A stretch of 64,000 bases of DNA, from NCBI GenBank assembly GCA_003586115.2, contig QVOM02000042.1, positions 36,992,019-37,056,018 on the forward strand, given 5' to 3'. Below are positions 10,990-24,240 of this stretch, piece after piece. Position numbers and translations under genes: made by a program. The notes under the pieces are model-generated. The model was given only the letters and a program-made list of their open reading frames with translations, was not told the DNA's origin and made no database searches. The stretch's first letter is position 1. Each line of letters starts with the position of its first letter. Source of the stretch: Salvator merianae (Eukaryota; Chordata; Lepidosauria; Squamata; Teiidae).

Positions 10990-12215
10990 TGAGCTCATTT
11001 TCTCCTCATCAGAACTCCTTTCTGTCCAGATTTACAGGAAATGAATTTGCTAGCTTTAACCCAAGTGTATTGTAATTTCAGGAGTGGCTGCCGCTCAGTC
11101 ACAACTACTTGGAAAAACAGTTTGATCCCAGGCATCTCCCTGGAAGAAAGTGAGACCAAACCGCTTTTGTACCTGTCCCCAAAAATGTGACGATGTGTTG
11201 ATGGAGTCACTAGGAGTCACTCCGGATTTGATTGTACCCAAGAACAAGATTATAATATCCTCTATTTGCGTTTTATGGAACCCCCCTCCTTGTTTGGGGT
11301 GAGAGATGTAGGAGCCACTGCAGAGGGAACCAGGTCTTGGCCACGTGGTTACGACCTCACAGCAGGAAGGAAAGTACTGCTGAAAGGGCCACCTACAGCA
11401 GTAACCCCCCCTCAAGAGTGAAGCATGGAAACCAGAACTGTGTGTGTGTACCTGAAAAAATAAGTCCATGAAAAAGAATGATTTAGTCCATTAGATGGGC
11501 AAGAATGTGCGCATAATACAGTATAATAAGGCACTGCATTTTCCCGGCTCTTTAGAATTATTTGCTTGTTTATAGACCATCCACAACTGGTCCCAAGGTA
11601 TGCACTGCCATACAAATGAACTTCTAAAACACCTTCATGCATACATTTCACTGTTTCTAGGAAACTGTAGATTTCCAAATGTTCTGACTGCAATTTTCCC
11701 ATTGAAATCATTCGGATTATGCCAGTTTTGGTAACATTTTCAAGATCACTGCAATATTCCAGAAAACCGTAATTATTTTTTCATCCCTGTATGCATAGAT
11801 AAAATTCTTCCTGACTCATATTTTCAGCCTACATCAGAACACCCTAGAAACTTTTTCCCAGTCTTGTGGGAACCAGCTGCTATGGATGCAATAGTTGGAA
11901 AAAGTTTCTCTGAGGGCATTGTTTAATGAGAATGTTGATCCCTTTAATAGCAATATGGCTGCTGTTAATTTTGAATTTTAATATGTAAAATAAGCCCTTG
12001 GAGGAGCTACAAGATAATACTATGGACCCTGAAATGAGTTACATGACTTGATGACACTCAACAGTATAGCAATGTAAAATAATAGGGGATAGAATGTGTG
12101 GCCGAGAGAGTTTAAACCAGAACAGATCTATGATAGGAAACCAGATTGTTGTCTGCATCAACACACATTTAAAGAAGAATTTAAAAGTGGCTTAGAGGTG
12201 GTAGCATGTGAATAC
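10990..12215. other. Intergenic, nothing recognised
   Basis: Mostly AT-rich. No gene, RNA gene or identifiable repeat was found. Short open frames on the minus strand (10,995-11,711) have no recognisable domain and no coding signature. Confidence 0.4.
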
Positions 12216-12218
12216 TAG

Positions 12219-12655
12219 GGCTGCTTCCACATTCTGCATGTTAGCATGGAACATGAAGCACCTTTCCTGGTCTGAATCAAGTGAAGTTGCCTCCAGACCT
12301 ATAAATTGGGGATGGTTTTTTGGCAGTGCGCTAAGAACAAACCGTTTCCAGGGTCATTTCTCAGAGAATGGTGCCAGTCTCCATGTGCCACTTGGCCTGG
12401 TCTAGCTGTCCACACAGTGGACGGCTGGACTGATCCACTGCCAGGAATGCTTAGAAGACCCCAGGAAGTGGGCCAGCCACCAGTGTTGTCTGGACAGAAT
12501 GTTCCTTGGGAAGCTTGGCCTCCTGGTGACCACTCTGGCATGCAGATCCCGTCTCCTCCAGCAGCAGGTAGCACAGTCCCCAGGGATTGTGCAGAAGCTG
12601 TCTAGGGTTATGTTCAGACTAGTGTTTAGGGTTGCATTCAGGGCAAATTTGAAAC
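12219..12655. mobile_element. Possible DNA-transposon-derived repeat
   Basis: A block of higher GC content with abrupt edges, beginning 'agggctgcttccacattctg', in the style of the other TIR elements here. I could not find a convincing matching right end, so this is a weak call. Confidence 0.3.
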
Positions 12656-13391
12656 TGGAAGACAAACTGGAAATAAAGAAATACTCCTTACCCTGTCTCC
12701 AAGCCTGTAATTATATCCCCCTTCAACAGATGGGAGAGAAGAAGCCAAGGTCTAATCTTTGAAAATTCATTTGCACAACATATCAAAACGTTAGCCCATT
12801 TTAGGGGTAAACAACACTTTTCAAGTTTGTTTTATCCACTTTTCAGAAAATCTAACTTAATATAGAGGGAAAATTGCTTCATCCTGGAGGATGAATAAAT
12901 GTGCCTTAAAACTTTGGCACAGCAGAGTTCTCAAATCTTGGCTGATAAAACAGAAGATAGAAAAGGAAAATAAATCTGTTTTGAAATGTGTATTTTAGAT
13001 GAAGCTGGAAGTTGTTAAAAACCAAATTTGGAGACTTAAGGACGTTTCTACATAGGATAGCGTTCTGTGCCAGGAAAGGGTCTACTGGCCGCCTCTCTGC
13101 ATGTTAATGCAAAATAGGGGAGGCCTCACCCACTGATACCACACTCTGTGTACACAGAACAGAGGATGAACCATACCTAGAGAGCACAAAATGGTATCCT
13201 AGTCCTAGTCCAGTTTATCATTTTGCTTTGTCATCTTGGTCTACAGGCATGCTACTGACCTACTAGCATGTACAAAAGTATATTTTTACGATATCTGGAT
13301 AACACTCATTTTGGATTTATTTAAGAAGGGTGAGCAGATTGTACATAAAAGTTGCTCACTTTTATTAGCACCATAAGAAGAGTGACTAGAT

Positions 13392-14002
13392 TGGGCCTTT
13401 TCGCACTGAGCTCAGTAGACCGTTCCCAGTAGTCGGCTTTGAACCGGAGAGGTTGGGGAACGCTCGGTGCCATTCGCACTCCCGGCCAGAGGAACGAACC
13501 CGAAGCCGACTAACAGAGGGAACAGTGCAAATGGTAGCCGCTAGTTCAGTACCTACTTCGCACCCGCTTCGTACCCGCTTCGCACCTTCGCACCCACTTC
13601 GTACCCAGAGGGCTGGTTACGAAGCCGGCTTCGTAACGGCAGCTCGGCGGCCAAGCCCAAAGGGCTATCCCGGGTACGAAGTATCGTACCGGGTTACAAA
13701 GCAGCGGAGCGGGGTACGAAAACTTCGCACCCCGGATGCGAAGCGGCGGACCGCGCATGCGTAGCCACGCCAGCCACGCCCGACGCCGAGGCAAACAGTG
13801 CGAAAGCACCGTGCCCGATCTTCGCTCCATCAAGCAGGTCGGGATGAAGACATCATTTTTGTTGTCTGGCCTTATCCAGCTTCGGGTTCGAATCAGGTAC
13901 GGAGTGGTTCGGATCGGGTGAGGCGCGCGCCCACAGCAGTGCGAAAGCTCCGTTCCAGCGAACGGACAAGAACGATCTACCGCTACAGTGCGAAAAGGCC
14001 CA
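13392..14002. mobile_element. CpG-rich TIR DNA transposon with internal minisatellite
   Basis: The left end tgggccttttcgcactgag and right end acagtgcgaaaaggccca are inverted repeats of about 17 bp. The interior is strongly CpG-rich and holds tandem cttcgcaccc/cttcgtaccc units around 13,556-13,612 and further TACGAA-rich repeats to about 13,740. No transposase is present. The flanks give no confident target duplication (ATT occurs on both sides). Its base composition mimics a CpG island between two real promoters. Confidence 0.8.
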
Positions 14003-14099
14003 TTGTATCAATACTAATTTCCAAAGATGGAAATATTATACCTACTTTTGTGGGCTAGTGGCTAAGCTGAATCGGGAAGGACAGATTAGACATACTTTG

Positions 14100-15348
14100 C
14101 TGGAAGGAGATTAATTTTGAGTTTGTACTGACCTATTCCAGAACAATATATCTTCCAGGACACAGGGTACCTATTTGGCAGAAAGCCAGTATATTTTTGA
14201 AGAACTTTTCTATTTTATTAGGATTATTTTTTAAACCTGGCACAAGGTAAAAAGCCTTAAGTTTCTATCTAAGTATTTGTGAAGCTTGTTGTGGTTCATA
14301 CTGGAATAGCAATAGATTATCTGTGAAAAGACTATATGGGAAATTACTATTGCCTATTTGATAAATAAATGCTTCTAACTTAGCTTTTAATCTTGATGCC
14401 AATGGTTCAATAACGAAGGCAGAAAAATGCCAGAGGGTGTAGACATCCCTGCTTGTTCCCCATTTAATAAGAAAAGATTCTGATATCTGTCTATTAATAG
14501 TCACATATAAACATGCTTGAGTATGTATAGACATAATGACTTACTTTTTTTAACAGAAACCCAAATTTCGATAACTGCTAACAAAAAATTATGCTCCGCT
14601 GTATCGAATACCTTATATATGTCTAAACTACAAAGCATAAGAAGCAGATTATATTGGTGGTTCTGAAATAATACATTTAATGCACATCAAATTGGATCTG
14701 AAATATGTCAGTTTAACACAGAGCCAAATTATCTTTCAGATATTAGTGTAGGGTGTATCTGATTTATCCTATCTGTAATTAAACCAGTTAAACTTTAATA
14801 ATATTGGTTCAAGAGTGGAACTGGTCTGAATGGTTACTCAATTTTCCTGCTTTAGGTATTGTCACATTCCACATTTTTGAAAATAAATCTGTTTCTATTA
14901 CTGTATTGAATAATAAGTAAAATAGGGCACTAGGAGAGTACTAAAATGTTTACTGTAAATCCATCTTTGCCAAGGAATGTACCTGTTTATAATTTGGCTG
15001 TTTTCTTTGTCACTTTTTCTTCTGTAAAAGGCTGTTGGTGCTTATTTTGTTCCTTTGGAAGTAATGGTATTAATACAATTTCTAAATATTGATTTATCTT
15101 GCTTGTTTATTTTTACAAAGTCCTTCATAAAAGTTCTGCATTACAATTTTAATATCAGTAGGTGTACAATACTGATTGGCAATATCATACAGAACTATCA
15201 TGATTTTGCTGCTGTCTTCTTATTTTAAAAGCTATATATTTAACTGATCTGTTTGAATACTTAAGCTTGCAATAGTATTCATTTCTAGCTATTTTTCATT
15301 GCTCTAGTGCATCTAGTTCTTTCCATTTTTCTTGTTATAGTTGTAACA
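14100..15348 (-). mobile_element. L1 LINE, ORF2 3' part (older host element)
   Basis: A minus-strand frame at 14,265-14,534 shows an L1-type reverse transcriptase region: IKWGTSRDVYTLWHFSAF corresponds to the usual GTRQGCPLSPLLF block, then IEPLA, and LFTDNLLLF stands at the place of FADD, so the catalytic pair is mutated. Other frames are broken by stops. The upstream part of the same element resumes at 17,103, on the far side of an inserted retroelement. The element is dead. Confidence 0.75.
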
Positions 15349-15366
15349 CTGTATAAGGTTTACTCT
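15349..15366. repeat. Target-site duplication, left copy
   Basis: ctgtataaggtttactct here and ctgtataaagtttactct at 17,085-17,102 match at 17 of 18 positions and bracket the inserted element at 15,367-17,084. Confidence 0.85.
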
Positions 15367-17084
15367 TTTTTGTTTGTTTTGTTTTTATTTTTTATTTTTA
15401 GATATATACAATTACACTAAATGATTCATGATTCTTCAACTAACATTTTTAACTACCAACTTCCTACTTCTTCCCAGATTTCTTCTATATTTCATACCCC
15501 CCAACCACCCAGTTCTTTTCTTCTACCAATAATCTTCTTTTCTCTTCATTCTTCAGTCCAGCAAACACCAGTCCATTTTCCAGGTCTGCTTTCCAATTCT
15601 TGCAAAAGGTCGATAGAGGGTTTCCAGTTTGCACAAAAATCTATCCATTGTCTTATTTCTCAATAAATTATTATATTTATCCATTCTCAGCAAGCTCTCA
15701 AAATCTTCTTCTCATATCAGTCTTTCACTAATTCAGCTTCTGCCCATTATTCTGCTAAGCCACTTCTTAAGTTCCTCCATCTGGCTCCTGCAGTTCTTTT
15801 TTTCCTTTTCCTCCAGTCCTTTCCATATCTGAACCAAAATTTTTGCATCTTATTCACAGATTTCATTCTGAGTCTTTGTTGATTCTAAATAAAGATTACT
15901 TCTTTTACTGTTCGCCTCATATACTCCTTTCTCCCTTGTAAGATTTTTCCCGAGGCTTCCTTCAATGAAAAAGTAGAACCCTGAGCTGTTGCTAGTAGTG
16001 ACTCATACTATCTCACTCGAACAACATATCTTGTAATTTTCCTCACAAGGAACGCCATTACATCCCTTGACGCTTTGTCTATGATAGGTTCAGATGCCTC
16101 TATTTGTATTTCTGCCATAAATTTTGTTTGAGGAATTTCTGCCTTAAAGTTGTCCAGTTTCAAAGCCTTATCCTTTGCTTCATGAAGTTCAGTGCGTACC
16201 TCACCTATTTCATTTTTAAGGTCTTGTCTTAATCTCTCAGAATTCTGCCCCTGATTTTCAAAGGATCTATGCAATTCCTGAAAAATAAAGTCCAACTTTT
16301 TATGAATAGAAATCATTGGATCTAATTCCAAAGCACATCTCTGTTCTTTTGGCTGTTTGTCTTTTTCTAGTTTTGACTTTCTTGTTATATTTCACAACTT
16401 CCTAGATTTAAGATGCAGTAATTCAATCCTCCAGTACACGTTCCACAGCGCTTATGACTTAGTCCTCTGAAGAAGCCCTCTAATGGTCATTCACTGTTAA
16501 AAGCATTTTTTTTTTCTCTCAGTTGAAGAGAAATAACATTAATCTTCCGAGCCTGCTTATCTTAGCTGATGAGAAGCAGTTCCAATATATTTTAATGAGA
16601 CACTGAAGACCCCAGCGCATTAGAAAACAAAACTTTGAATGGTTTATCTAAGGGTTAAAAGCCTTTGCAGATATTTTACATATATTATGATGTTTAAACT
16701 TTCAGCATATATTATCCAGGCTGTAATTGTAGAGGGTTTTTTTTTCTTTTTCCTTAATGTTTATCTTAGGTTTAATGTCTTCATAAATTAAAAGAGGATT
16801 GGCTGAACTTACTGCCTTTAAAGATGACACACACCGTAACTCAGGAATGTTGTTAATTTTCCTCCAGCTCTGTCAGCTCCTCCTGTATGTGGGCTGCCAG
16901 TAATCCCTCACTGCCCCTGCTGGTGCGGGGAGACTTGTTTGGAGCTCTAATGAGGAGTCCGTCCACTTCCTTGTCACTCAGGGAGATGAAATCGTCTGAC
17001 AGATTTCATGTCTCCTCATGTTGCGGTTTGCTCAAAGGAAAAATTCCTCTCAGCAACTACAAAATTGGCCATCTTCCCAGAAGC
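15367..17084 (-). mobile_element. L1-derived insertion, probably ORF1-only (HAL1-like)
   Basis: A 1.72-kb minus-strand retroelement is flanked by an 18-bp duplication and ends, on the minus strand, in an A-rich tail (T-rich at 15,367-15,402 on plus). Its 5' part (17,084-16,860) is GC-richer and leader-like. An ORF1-like coiled-coil segment lies at 16,008-16,331, with heptad-style text such as LDFIFQELHRSFENQGQN and LKNEIGEVRTELHEAKDKAL. After it I see only short frames down to the tail and no endonuclease or reverse transcriptase block, so it looks like an ORF1-only half-LINE rather than a full L1. An internally deleted L1 is the alternative. Confidence 0.65.
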
Positions 17085-17102
17085 CTGTATAAAGTTTACT
17101 CT
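17085..17102. repeat. Target-site duplication, right copy
   Basis: Partner of 15,349-15,366; one mismatch (aaag versus aagg). Confidence 0.85.
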
Positions 17103-17850
17103 TAATATGCTTAAATTCTAATAATTTAATTTGTTGTTCCATTTTTTTTTTTGAAAATGATGAGTCTGTTTATTTACCCATATCTTTTTTGCTATACATA
17201 TCCCCTTTAAAATGGATTTCATATCATCCAAGACTATACATGGTGGTATGTCCTGTATATTATTTATTTTAGAATATTCTAAGATCTCTTTAGCATTTCC
17301 ATTTATGAACATAAAAGTATCAATCCAAATTTATCCATAAGCTTTGTCATATCCCCATATCCTGCCACAGTCTCCTTCTACAATATGATGCCCCTAGGCA
17401 AAATTATAAAGTTCATTTACAGTCATCTGAATAAATTGCTATTGTTTTGAATTTGGTACGTACAAACTAGCTAGAGTTATTGCAATATCTTTCAAGTAGC
17501 TCTTGATACATATAAATCACTCTTTAGCATAATTTAATTGTTCTGTACATTTAAATTGTAAAAGAGGAGATAGAATAATCGATACTCCTCTTGACTTTGA
17601 GTTACCATAAGAGGCGTACATTTGCTACAGATGTGAGTGGGTAAAAAGTCAAGGATATTTTTGTGACTGATGAGTTTCCTGTAAAAATATGATTGTGCCT
17701 TCTCTTTAAGTAACTGCCTGGTATCTTTTGATGTTTAACTAAGTTATTAATCCCCTAACATTTATCCCTTGTTACATCATACCAGTTTCTCAAGTTTGCT
17801 ATATTAAACTAATATTAAGTTTATTAAATTCTCAGGTTTACTAACATTAA
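17103..17850 (-). mobile_element. L1 LINE, upstream ORF2 part of the split host element
   Basis: AT-rich minus-strand sequence continuing the L1 interrupted at 15,349/17,102. A frame at 17,118-17,312 (EILEYSKINNIQDIPPCIVL) is in the style of the linker between endonuclease and reverse transcriptase in L1 ORF2, but it is short. The outer limit is not clear. Confidence 0.5.
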
Positions 17851-18235
17851 ATTCAACTGAATTATCATAGAATCACTAATACAATTATTACAGATGGGAA
17901 GCATAAATGTTTATACTTGGAAATATTAATTTTCATTGTATAATAGCAAATTAATGTGCATAATCTATAAAATATATTTTTGGGTATGGCTTTCCTTCCA
18001 TTATTACTGACAATCACATTCACTCCTCCACCCCACTCTCCACTTGCTGACAATCTTCTCTAAACCCATATTCCCAACCAAACCCTTAATCATCAGAAAT
18101 GACTGCATACTGACACACAGGTACCCTAGAACCTGTTTCTGAGGTTCAATGAAAAAGAAACGTATTCCTGTCATTCCCTCTCCTTTATATAACAACAACA
18201 AAAGAAAAGAACATTTATAAGAGTGAATTGAACCT

Positions 18236-18650
18236 ATGGCTGATTTTGCACTTACTATGCTAGCATGGGTCCTGAAGCCGAGCAGTCCTCACCACGGCAG
18301 CGGCCAGCATGCATCCAGCCACTGTCATGGCAACCAGGAGCAGCACCACGTGCTTGTGTGCACATGCATAATTGCTCAGTCGAATCTGCCAGATTGTGCA
18401 GGCCCAATTGGCCCCACACAATGCCCTGATCAGGCTTGTGATGCAGAATTGGGCTGCGCGATGCCCAATCCAGCTTTGTGAGGCCCAATCGGGCATGTGC
18501 CTGATTGTCACCACAGCAGTGTCCAGCAAGCGTCCAGCCACTGCCTGGCAACCAGCAGGTCCATGCAGTGTGCAGGCATGATTGACCGATTACGCCAGCA
18601 CCATTGGGTCTACACGATTGGGCTGCATGATGCCCCAGTTGGCTTCAGGA
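18236..18650. mobile_element. DNA-transposon-derived repeat
   Basis: The start 'tgattttgcacttactatgc' recalls the GCACTTAC motif of the TIR family at 10,473. The interior shares phrases of the type 'catccagccactgtcatgg' with related copies (10,690-10,954 and 51,660-51,760). Internally repetitive: 'gattgggc.gc..gatgccc' recurs several times between 18,400 and 18,640. The open frames in it are not genes. Confidence 0.45.
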
Positions 18651-18659
18651 CAATATTGA

Positions 18660-19400
18660 TTTTTGTATTGGAATAATGTATATCAAAAACAGTGTTGCAT
18701 TAAGGGAATTAGCCTTTTATTCCTCTTACTCTGCTCTTTATTTTGTATTCTGTGCTTACCAGAATATATTCAGGTTATGATACCTTTATTATGAGTGTGG
18801 TGTGTTTGCAAAGTAAGAGAGGTGGTGAGAGAAAGTTGCATTCAGCGAATGTTTCTTTTCATGTTTGTTGTTTTTTGACGCTTTCCCATAGATCAGTTAA
18901 GTACTAGCTGAATATTCATGTTACAAAGCCATGACATCCTCCTAGGCTTGGTTTGGGTGCCAGCAAAGGTGCCAAGGAGCTAATATTATCAAGATTTACA
19001 TCTGCTACTTGGCAGAAGAAAAAATTTTTAGGAACTGAGAAAGGCTTGTCCCCAACAGCTGCCAAACTTCTGCATGCGATTTCTATCCTGTCGGTATTCA
19101 AGTGCAGAGAGCAACGGATGGATAGTGAGAGTTAGGAGAAAACAAGAAAGATACAAAATAAAGTGAGCAGTGAGCATTTTTAAAGAGCTATACTGCCCTT
19201 GAGCTCACAATTTCTAGAGCAGTTTGCATTACCTTTTTAAAAATGCAATGAAAAAAACAGGGGCAGGACTACTAAAAGCAATAGAAGCACAGAGGTCTAG
19301 GAAATATAAAGGTCTAGAGGGAAGAAAGGAAAGAAGGAATGGATAAAAGTAAATGGCTTTAAGGAAGCTGTCTCAGGTAACATGTACTGGAAGAGAGGTC
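18660..19400. other. Intergenic, nothing recognised
   Basis: No gene or clear repeat family was found in this stretch. Confidence 0.4.
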
Positions 19401-19415
19401 AGGACGGAGCTGTAG

Positions 19416-20190
19416 ATGCTTTGCTCTTATGGTAGCATGTTGTGGAAGGCACTCCCAGTGCTGGAAGTTAAAAAACCACTATGGTTATCCTCTGGCCCCC
19501 AGAGCAGGAAAGGTGCCATTTGGCAGATGGGCCAGCTACGCCCTTACCTAAACAAGGAGTGCTTGGCCACTTTTGTCCATGTTCCCATAACCTCATGTTT
19601 AGACTCCTGTAATGTACCATGTGTAGAGATTTACCCTTGTTATTTGCTCTGGATACAGCAGCTGATGCAAAATATGGCAGCCTGGTAGCTGAGTGGGGCA
19701 CCTGTTTGGTACCCATCACACCTGTGCTTAAGCAACAGCAGTGGTACTCAGCTGTGGACCAGATTCAAAGTTTTATGCTTGAAGGCTCTAAACATCGTGG
19801 GATCAAGGTGCCTTAAAGAATGCCTCCCCTAAACCTGGAAGAACGCTGAGAACATCTGGAGAGATCCCGCTGCAGGTTCCACAAAGTACAGAATGTCATC
19901 TCATCATGGCCCTCAGTCAGGCCTTCTCTGTGGTGGCACCTACCTGGCAAAATATCTTCCCCTGTTAACTAGTGAAACACCTAGTTAACAGTTTTTAGCC
20001 ACCGACCAAAGATGTAGGCATTCACCTACATTCTCTGTATGAACAGTTGTTTTCCTAATCCACCCAGTTCTCAATATATTTTAATTGTACCATTTAAAGT
20101 GTTTTTATCCTTGTTTTTAATTATTATATTTGTAAACTGGTTCAGGATCTTTTTTAATGGAAAGTGGTATAGAAATGTCTTAAATACATA
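19416..20190 (+). mobile_element. L2-clade LINE 3' end
   Basis: The plus strand shows the L2-type end of the reverse transcriptase ORF in broken frames: HVPITSCLDSCNVPC corresponds to the THALVTSRLDYCN block, then 'ttgctctggatacagcagct' and a TPVL-type block. After it comes the 3' UTR with 'aactggttcaggatcttttt' and 'aagtggtatagaaatgtctt', the usual L2-like tail. It is 5'-truncated and decayed. Confidence 0.7.
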
Positions 20191-20879
20191 AGTAGGTTTT
20201 TTCCCCCTCCAGCACCAGCATCTCTCGAAATCTGTGAGTCTAGTCTCCTGGCTTTTCCTTCCTGAGATTTCCTTTGAGATGTTTACAACAATATTGCAGC
20301 TAAGTGAGGGTTCAAAATGAGCCGGGCACACTCCGTTTGCTCATTGGTGGCACAGAAAAGTAGGAAAAGGAAAAAGGAGAATGAAGCTGATCTATGAAGA
20401 AGATCCAGCCGAAAGAAGTAAAAGAGACAACGGGGACAGGATACTGAGGAAGAAACCGGGAAGCGATTAAAAAAGGAGGGAGTGAAAGAAGGCAACTGGA
20501 GAAGGAAAGAGCAGGAAATGGTACAAAAAGAAAAGGAACAGAGAGGCAAACGAACGGCACAAAAAGGAGAAGCGGGCGGAAAAACGAAGCGCGAAGAGGA
20601 AACGTTTCAACCGATTTGAGGTTGATTTCAGAAAGGGAGAGGAAGCGAATGCTGGAGGGGCGAGCATCAGAGGAGGCAATGAGGGAGGGAAAGGGACGCG
20701 GAAACAGTAGCTGGAATTAGGAAAAGCCGTCTGAAGGAAAAAACGGGCGCAACAGGAAGCGCATCTGAGAAGGGACAAAAGGCAGGGAAGGAGGCCAGGA
20801 AAGGCCCGAGAAGGGCCAAAAAGCCCGAGGGAGGGGCCACCCGGAGCGGAGGCGCCAAGGGAAGGGATACTGAGGCGGG

Positions 20880-22088
<1,209 letters not shown>

Positions 22089-23429
22089 TAAGGTTGGGTG
22101 GGTGGGAGAAAGGACAGAAATGTCCTGTTCCATTGTGATTTGGAATACTGTCGGGAGTGTGGTTGTGTGGTTGGCGCAGTCTTGTTTGAAGAGTGATGAT
22201 ATCAGACAAACTTTTCTTCAACCTGTCCTCATCATTTCTTAGTTTAATGTAATGATACTGTGTGGGGAGGTGCCTTCCGCTGACTTAGGACTCCGATGTG
22301 CATGATTCTAAGCGAACGGGTCCTTACTGTACCGTTCAAGTGGTACAGAGATGAGCAGGAGCAGTTGTGGAGCGTTTAAAGTGGTATAGTAATGACAGAA
22401 GGCTCCTCATTCTTGCTCAGGGTAAACTGGTGGCAGATGGTACTTGGTGCTGTGGTGGACATTTGCTGTTTTTTTTCTTTACCCTTTTCTGTATCTCCTC
22501 AAATAGTGTACAATGTTGGGATGGAGGAGAAATTCACAAGTTGTTGTATGTGGAAGGACTGTCTTATTTGGCACGCTTGGAAGAGGGACTGATTTTACTA
22601 TGCCTGCTGAGCGCAAAAGCTGGGTGTGCTAATCCAGTTACACTGAAGATTTTTACCAAACCATGATACTGATTGTGTTATTACTTGAGCTCTTCTATTC
22701 TCCTCCTTTAGCCAGTCAGGGATGCTTATGTTTTGCATTAGTGTGTCAAGATGGTTGGCAGTTTATGCAGCAGCTTTGAGACTGACCGTTATTTTTGCTG
22801 TCTATAACCAGCATGTAGCCCAGCATATAAATTAGAAGTTAGAGAGCACCCTGGCAGCAGCATTTCAGTTCCTGCTGTGGACAGTAGTGGCGGGGGGGGA
22901 TGCTGTTTGTGTGACTTAAACAATATAAAAAACCAGGGCTGTCATTCAGAAATGTGTATCTGGTTAAAAATGTGTCCCTTTAACAGGCTTCTTTGCTAAT
23001 CAGTTACATCAAAATTAATTAGGTTGTATGTTCAAGATAGTAAATTCAATAAATAAAAACCCTACCACTCACTGCAAAATAAATATCATTTCAAATCCTG
23101 CTTACCCTACCCCTCAAGTAAAATTTAGTGTTAACCCAGACTTGGCATTTTCCATTTTTGGTTTTCTGTCATGTTTTTCTAAGCGTTCTTTACTTTTGGC
23201 TGAGAGAGCACTGAGAACTGCATAATACTTAAATATCAAATTTGAATTCCAGTTGTAATTGCCTCCAATCATTGACGTATTTTCCATGTGGTTTAAACAG
23301 ATAATACAAACAACGGGCACCTTTGTTTCATTCTCTTCCCTGTTCCTAACCTTTTTGTCTTCTCACAGTTCAGCTCTTACAGTGTAGTAGCCCTGTTCAT
23401 ATTAACAATTCCTTAGAACAATATTTATT

Positions 23430-23716
23430 TGTTTACTGTGGTATTTATATCCCACATTTTTTCTGAAGAACTTAAGACAGTGCACGTACATTTCCTACGC
23501 TCAATACTTTTTTTTCGTCAGAATTGCCCTGTGAGGAAACTTCGGATGCAAGATTGTGATTGGCCCAAGGTTACCGTGAGTTTTCATGGCAGAGTGGGCA
23601 TTAAAACTCAGAGATTCTTAGGGCCCATCTATACCTGATGGCTCATCTATACCTGATGGCCCAAGGTTACCGTGAGTTTTCATGGTAGAGTGGGAATTAA
23701 AACCCAGAGATTCCTA
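23430..23716 (+). repeat. SINE-like repeat with a 96-bp tandem duplication
   Basis: The phrase 'tggcccaaggttaccgtgag' occurs at 23,561 and again at 23,657, and the whole 96-bp unit (through 'gggcccatctatacctga') is repeated with a few substitutions. The text 'gtgaggaaact..gattggcccaaggt' is of the widespread tetrapod SINE/LINE-tail type. A relative lies at 37,738-37,870. Confidence 0.7.
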
Positions 23717-23938
23717 GGGCCCATCTACTCCTGAGTTTTAGTCCAGCCTCAGTCCACTTTCAGAGAGAGAGAACACATCAGCAAAGTAAGTCGCTGGTTT
23801 CTTTTATCATTCTCTAACTCAGAAAATCCACCTTTGGGTTACATAATGTGGAAAGAAAATGGCTAGTCATTTTGCAGATGTGTTCTCTCACTCTGCAGGT
23901 GGACTAAAACTGGATTAAAACACAGATGACTGTCTAGA
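23717..23938. mobile_element. Palindromic MITE, copy 1
   Basis: Left arm gttttagtccagcctcagtc and, inverted from the right, gttttaatccagttttagtc, continuing through a shared gagagaacacatc. It starts at gggcccatct. A second copy lies at 62,287-62,494 and shares 'ggaaagaaaatggctagtca'. Confidence 0.7.
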
Positions 23939-24204
23939 CACTATCCTGGGTGCCCTGGCACACACATTAGCATTGAGCTCTCCAACTTATCTTAAGCCAA
24001 TGGCCTGACTGTTCCAATACCACCTTAGCTGACTCTTGTTGCGGGATTCATCCATCAGCATTACTCTGGCCACTGCCAAATTTTTAGCCCTGACTTCTAA
24101 AATACATTTTAATATTAGGTTTTAACCTCAGTAGAGAACTCCCTAATTTTCCTCACTGTCCAACATTTTCCTGTTTTCTCCAGAGTTTACATGATTTCGC
24201 AGAG

Positions 24205-24240
24205 CTGTATTTGTATTTGTATTTGTATCTGTATCTCTTT
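24205..24240. repeat. (TTTGTA)n microsatellite
   Basis: About five tandem tttgta/tctgta hexamers. Confidence 0.8.
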
